Shown here piece by piece: positions 60,833-64,000 of a DNA stretch of 64,000 bases. The DNA lies in the NCBI GenBank assembly GCA_026315105.1, contig CM048746.1, forward strand, positions 142,024,730-142,088,729, given 5' to 3'. The notes under the pieces were generated by a model. That model did no database searches and was not told where the DNA came from. It was given only the letters and a program-made list of their open reading frames with translations. A program made the translations under genes and the position numbers. Positions within the stretch are counted from its first letter, which is position 1, and every line of letters begins with the position of its first letter. This DNA is from Locusta migratoria (lineage: Eukaryota > Arthropoda > Insecta > Orthoptera > Acrididae).

Positions 60833-62985
60833 TCGTCTTTACGTTTTTAAATGAACTTCTCTGATTGTATTAAAAGTTGGTTCTACGTTTCTGTCTTTCG
60901 TTTACATTTAAAACTGATTAGAAAACAAAGGACGAAACAGTTATTTGGATAGTAATTTCCGAATATGTGACGATTTCCGAGTGTGTGTTTAGGGGAATAC
61001 TGTCCTAATAACAAATCACTGTAAATGTACAGTAATAATATTTCCGGATGGGTAATATCACTTAACAAAGTACACTGAGAAGGATAAATATTTCTGTATT
61101 TTAGACTTGACAGTAGACATTATTCATTGGTTGGGTCATTAATAAAGAAAACGTTGATACCCTAACACAAGTTTGTTTGAGTAAAGTGATAATACAAATA
61201 TTTTACAAGCAGCTTCTTATTCATCTGCAGAACAGGAGCTAATGACACAGTGTTCATTAAAATGTTTTATTGTAGGTATAGGGTAGGTACAATCCAAACA
61301 ATCTATTGGTATCGTCAGTTATAAGATAAATTACGGTCGCAGCTACTGGAGCTTCAAGATACTGAGAAACACAGATGTTTAAAGACGTTTCCCAAGTTCT
61401 TATCTATTGAACATTTTAAGCTTTTATGGCAGTTTGTTGACATGTTGTCCGTTGGCATCTGTATCGAGTTTTCTGTCGAAGTTTGAGGTTAGTCAGACGT
61501 TTCGCCCCATTATGAGCTGCTGACATTGCCCAAGTTTCAGCCTCCAAGAGCAATGAAGTATAAAATTTCAACAGTGCTAGCCAATTTGAATCTACATTGG
61601 TGGTAGCGAAACGTAAGTTGTAAAATCAAACAAACGTTGGCTGAAAACTAGACAGAAGCCAGCAGATCCTATGTACAACATAGATTGTGGCTGGGTACAC
61701 GATTTAAAGAACGTTAATACTGAATATTTATTTAAAAAAAAAAATAAGTATTTGAATAGTGACTGAAAGATACGCACTGTCTGTGAAACTGTTATTTTTC
61801 ACCCGGACAGGAAAGAAAATTACGTAATACCTAAAGAAACACCAAGCTATTTCGCAAGTAATGAACAGACTGAAGTAAACACTACCCACGCATCAACACA
61901 AAACAGCATGATCGTCTGCTTTGTTTTCATTCTGAGCTGTCACTTTGCGTCTTGAAGACACAGATACTAATCTTCTGACTGCAAAATTACAGGCACTTCA
62001 GGTTGGTATTTTTCCGCTGCTAACGTCATGTCAAAACGACATTCAGTTGTTCCTTTCATGTCACAGACGCCATCTTGATTTGCTGTATATCTCACAGTTT
62101 TGGTTCTATAACTCGCAGTAAACCGTTTTGGGAGCAACAGTGCATTAAAGATGAATCAAAAAATCGTCTCTGGTTCAATTTGTTATTGCTAAATGTACAT
62201 AAAATCATATGAACATTGAAAAAGAAGCCTGTGTGAATGACATTAAATATTACTAACTTACTAGCTTATATGCCTATGCTTCACCACGGTTGCTGAAGGA
62301 GGTCCTATGTGTATAATGGCTTTTTAGGGTTCCGCACCTCAGTCAGTAAAAATAGAATCCTTGTTGGATCGCTTTGTCAATAAACTCATTTATCCTAGCC
62401 AAGATGTCAAATGTAAGTAAACGTCATTGTCCGAAACAATGAATCTTCAGAAAGTTTTTGACACAGAAGGTTTAACATGCCAAAATACGCAAAGAAATGT
62501 CGTTCAGTATTTAATAACAGCAAAATCAGTAACACTGTATCCAACATTTGTTGGCGTTTGTAGCCATAAGGTTGCTTAATTCTGTCAAGAGACGTTCGCT
62601 TCCTTGTTGTACTCACAGACATATGTGTCTGTGGTTGTACTACCCCATACTTATTATGCAGCAGCGGTGTTTATTATTTCTTTGGTGCACTACAGCGCCT
62701 CTACCGCTTGTTTCCTGTACTACGCAATCCATACTTCAAGCATTACCTACATCTAAACAATTTCCCTGATTCTACTTTTATGAAACGAAGTTGCTTCATG
62801 AAAATCCGTGAAGTAGTTTAGGAGATTAGGTATTTCTAATAGATGAACAGGCAGATACTGAAAACACTTACGATTGTGATGTACCTTTTTTTCCGTGATA
62901 TGATTTTGATGAAATCTGGCCTATATGTTGCTCCAATCTTAGATCAAATTTCCTGTGAAAACTGCATGAAAATGTGTCAGTAGTT
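60833..62985. other. long unassigned stretch
   Basis: No genes recognised in about 2.1 kb. A segment at 62318-62380 (tagggttccgcacctcagtc) resembles in style a dispersed insect repeat that I recall with a gggttccgtacctca motif, but there is no second copy here to confirm it. Confidence 0.4.
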
Positions 62986-62992
62986 TTTTTAA

Positions 62993-63665
62993 CACGTTCA
63001 CTGTGACTGACGCTTATAAGTGTTTCCGCGATCAACATGCCAGAGCGGGTAACACTTATAAGAGGCGCGTTTGCTAGCCGAGTACTTAGTTTAGTTTGTT
63101 CGGCTGTGCACTTGCGTTAGTACAAGCCACCAAAAAATATCACGTTAACGTTTTCCTGTCTGCAGTTGTGTGTTTTCGTCTTTAATCATTTTCTATAAAA
63201 AATGTTGCCAATACACCTTGCAAACTTATTTGTTATATAGGACTGGGGTTCCATAGCACCACAATGCAGATGAGACTTGTTCCTATTTCTCCACTTGATA
63301 AATCTTTTATGATTTTCAGACTCCCCCCCCCCCGCAATGAAGCAAATTAATCGCTTATTTTAATTTTATTTTCTTTCCTGTTTTCAATAAAATCAATAAA
63401 TTAGAGGCGTTGTTAGAATTGTTTGCAATAAATGCATATGAGGTTTATAAGCGTCAGACAGCTTGCAGCATTTATCTCATAATCAGCATGCAGCTAAAGT
63501 GTACTTATATTTCTACATCTAGCACCGCCTCTCATGCAGACGTTATTTTCGCTTTCAATATTACAGGTTTGGCAGGGGTATGATTTCAACTCTCACTGCA
63601 CATGCGCTTACAGGCATCCCCACCTAGAGCGTTAGCAGCCCGTACAGATGACCACAACGAACGTG
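62993..63665. mobile_element. piggyBac-type MITE with TTAA target duplication
   Basis: TTAA lies at 62989-62992 and 63666-63669. The left end cacgttcactgtgactga and the reverse complement of the right end (cacgttcgttgtggtcat) match at most positions. The TTAA target and cacgtt-type end fit piggyBac-like MITEs of insects. No transposase. A hairpin (cttataagtgtt ... aacacttataag, 63013-63065) lies just inside the left end. Confidence 0.8.
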
Positions 63666-63669
63666 TTAA

Positions 63670-64000
63670 TACGTTTGCGAAACGTGTTAGAAATAGGCAT
63701 ATCTTCATGAATATGATGTACCGTACCTTACATCATACTTCAGTTATATTCGCCATTTAAAACATTTATTTCATGATCATTCATATCTCTGGACAATGGG
63801 CTGAGGCATGGAAAGCTGAAATATAATAAGTATTTCCTTAATGAAGTGGAAATATCACCGAAAACAATTGTTATTCTTATGGTTGGCTCTCTTTCCGTTA
63901 GATACACTATTGTCGCTCCAAAGCAGTTGTACATAAATATTAGACTGTGATTTCAGTATGTAAATATATGGATTAAACACGGCGAGAATTGTGTCAGTTT
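63670..64000. other. unassigned end of the window
   Basis: AT-rich, nothing recognised. Confidence 0.5.

Noticed and set aside
1..64000. CRISPR arrays, operons, ribosome binding sites or other prokaryotic features
   Set aside because: The repeat content is that of an animal genome; repeated units here are transposons and SINEs with target duplications, not spaced direct repeats.

Overview
This window is eukaryotic, repeat-dominated DNA, most likely from a large-genome arthropod. I favour an orthopteran insect (grasshopper or locust) because the families present (tRNA-Leu-headed SINEs, mariner and Tc1 copies, RTE-type LINEs, ZMYM-like hAT elements) look like repeats I associate with such genomes; that assignment is from memory and was not searched. 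I see no intact host gene, no rRNA, no clearly functional tRNA gene, no CRISPR array and nothing bacterial. Almost every coding stretch is a broken transposase or reverse transcriptase.

Layout. 1-3.3 kb: a mariner copy with both terminal repeats, a SINE tail, a LINE reverse-transcriptase fragment, a GC-rich patch and the 5' end of an IS630-like transposon. 3.3-5.5 kb: AT-rich DNA, a Penelope-like fragment, a dispersed repeat and another LINE fragment. 5.56-6.86 kb: a Tc1 element, followed by a SINE. 8.36-9.62 kb: a second mariner. 10.0-10.83 kb: an internally deleted transposon with long inverted repeats. 10.8-11.3 kb: an RTE 3' fragment. 11.4-11.74 kb: a small hAT element. 12.75-14.13 kb: a third mariner, itself hit by a SINE. 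15.4-16.85 kb: a decayed Tc1-like element hit by two SINEs. 16.9-18.0 kb: more SINEs, including a head-to-head pair. 18-30 kb: mostly unrecognised AT-rich DNA with SINEs, a pogo-like fragment, a two-headed tRNA-derived repeat and a CpG-rich patch.

Two nested structures dominate the rest. At 30.5-35.05 kb a near-palindromic foldback element is split by a 5'-truncated RTE retrotransposon, which is in turn split by a 680-bp hAT element (8-bp target duplication gttgacaa) and by a second LINE. At 45,271-52,837 a 7.57-kb hAT element, bounded by the 8-bp duplication accaacgc, carries a broken ZMYM-like transposase gene, two SINEs, an RTE fragment and a second hAT element (51,028-51,764, duplication tgcatatg) that itself holds a SINE. 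Between them, 39.7-42.97 kb holds a near full-length RTE element, and 43.5-45 kb an IS630-like transposase split by a 505-bp insertion with a 5-bp duplication.

52.8-64 kb: a TAA-flanked element with repeated subterminal motifs, a 253-bp TA-flanked MITE, a Tc1 pseudogene, a 2.1-kb LINE, a tRNA-like sequence and a 673-bp TTAA-flanked (piggyBac-type) MITE. The elements do not form a pathway. Their order of insertion can be read from which one interrupts which, and that relative chronology is the most informative content of the window.
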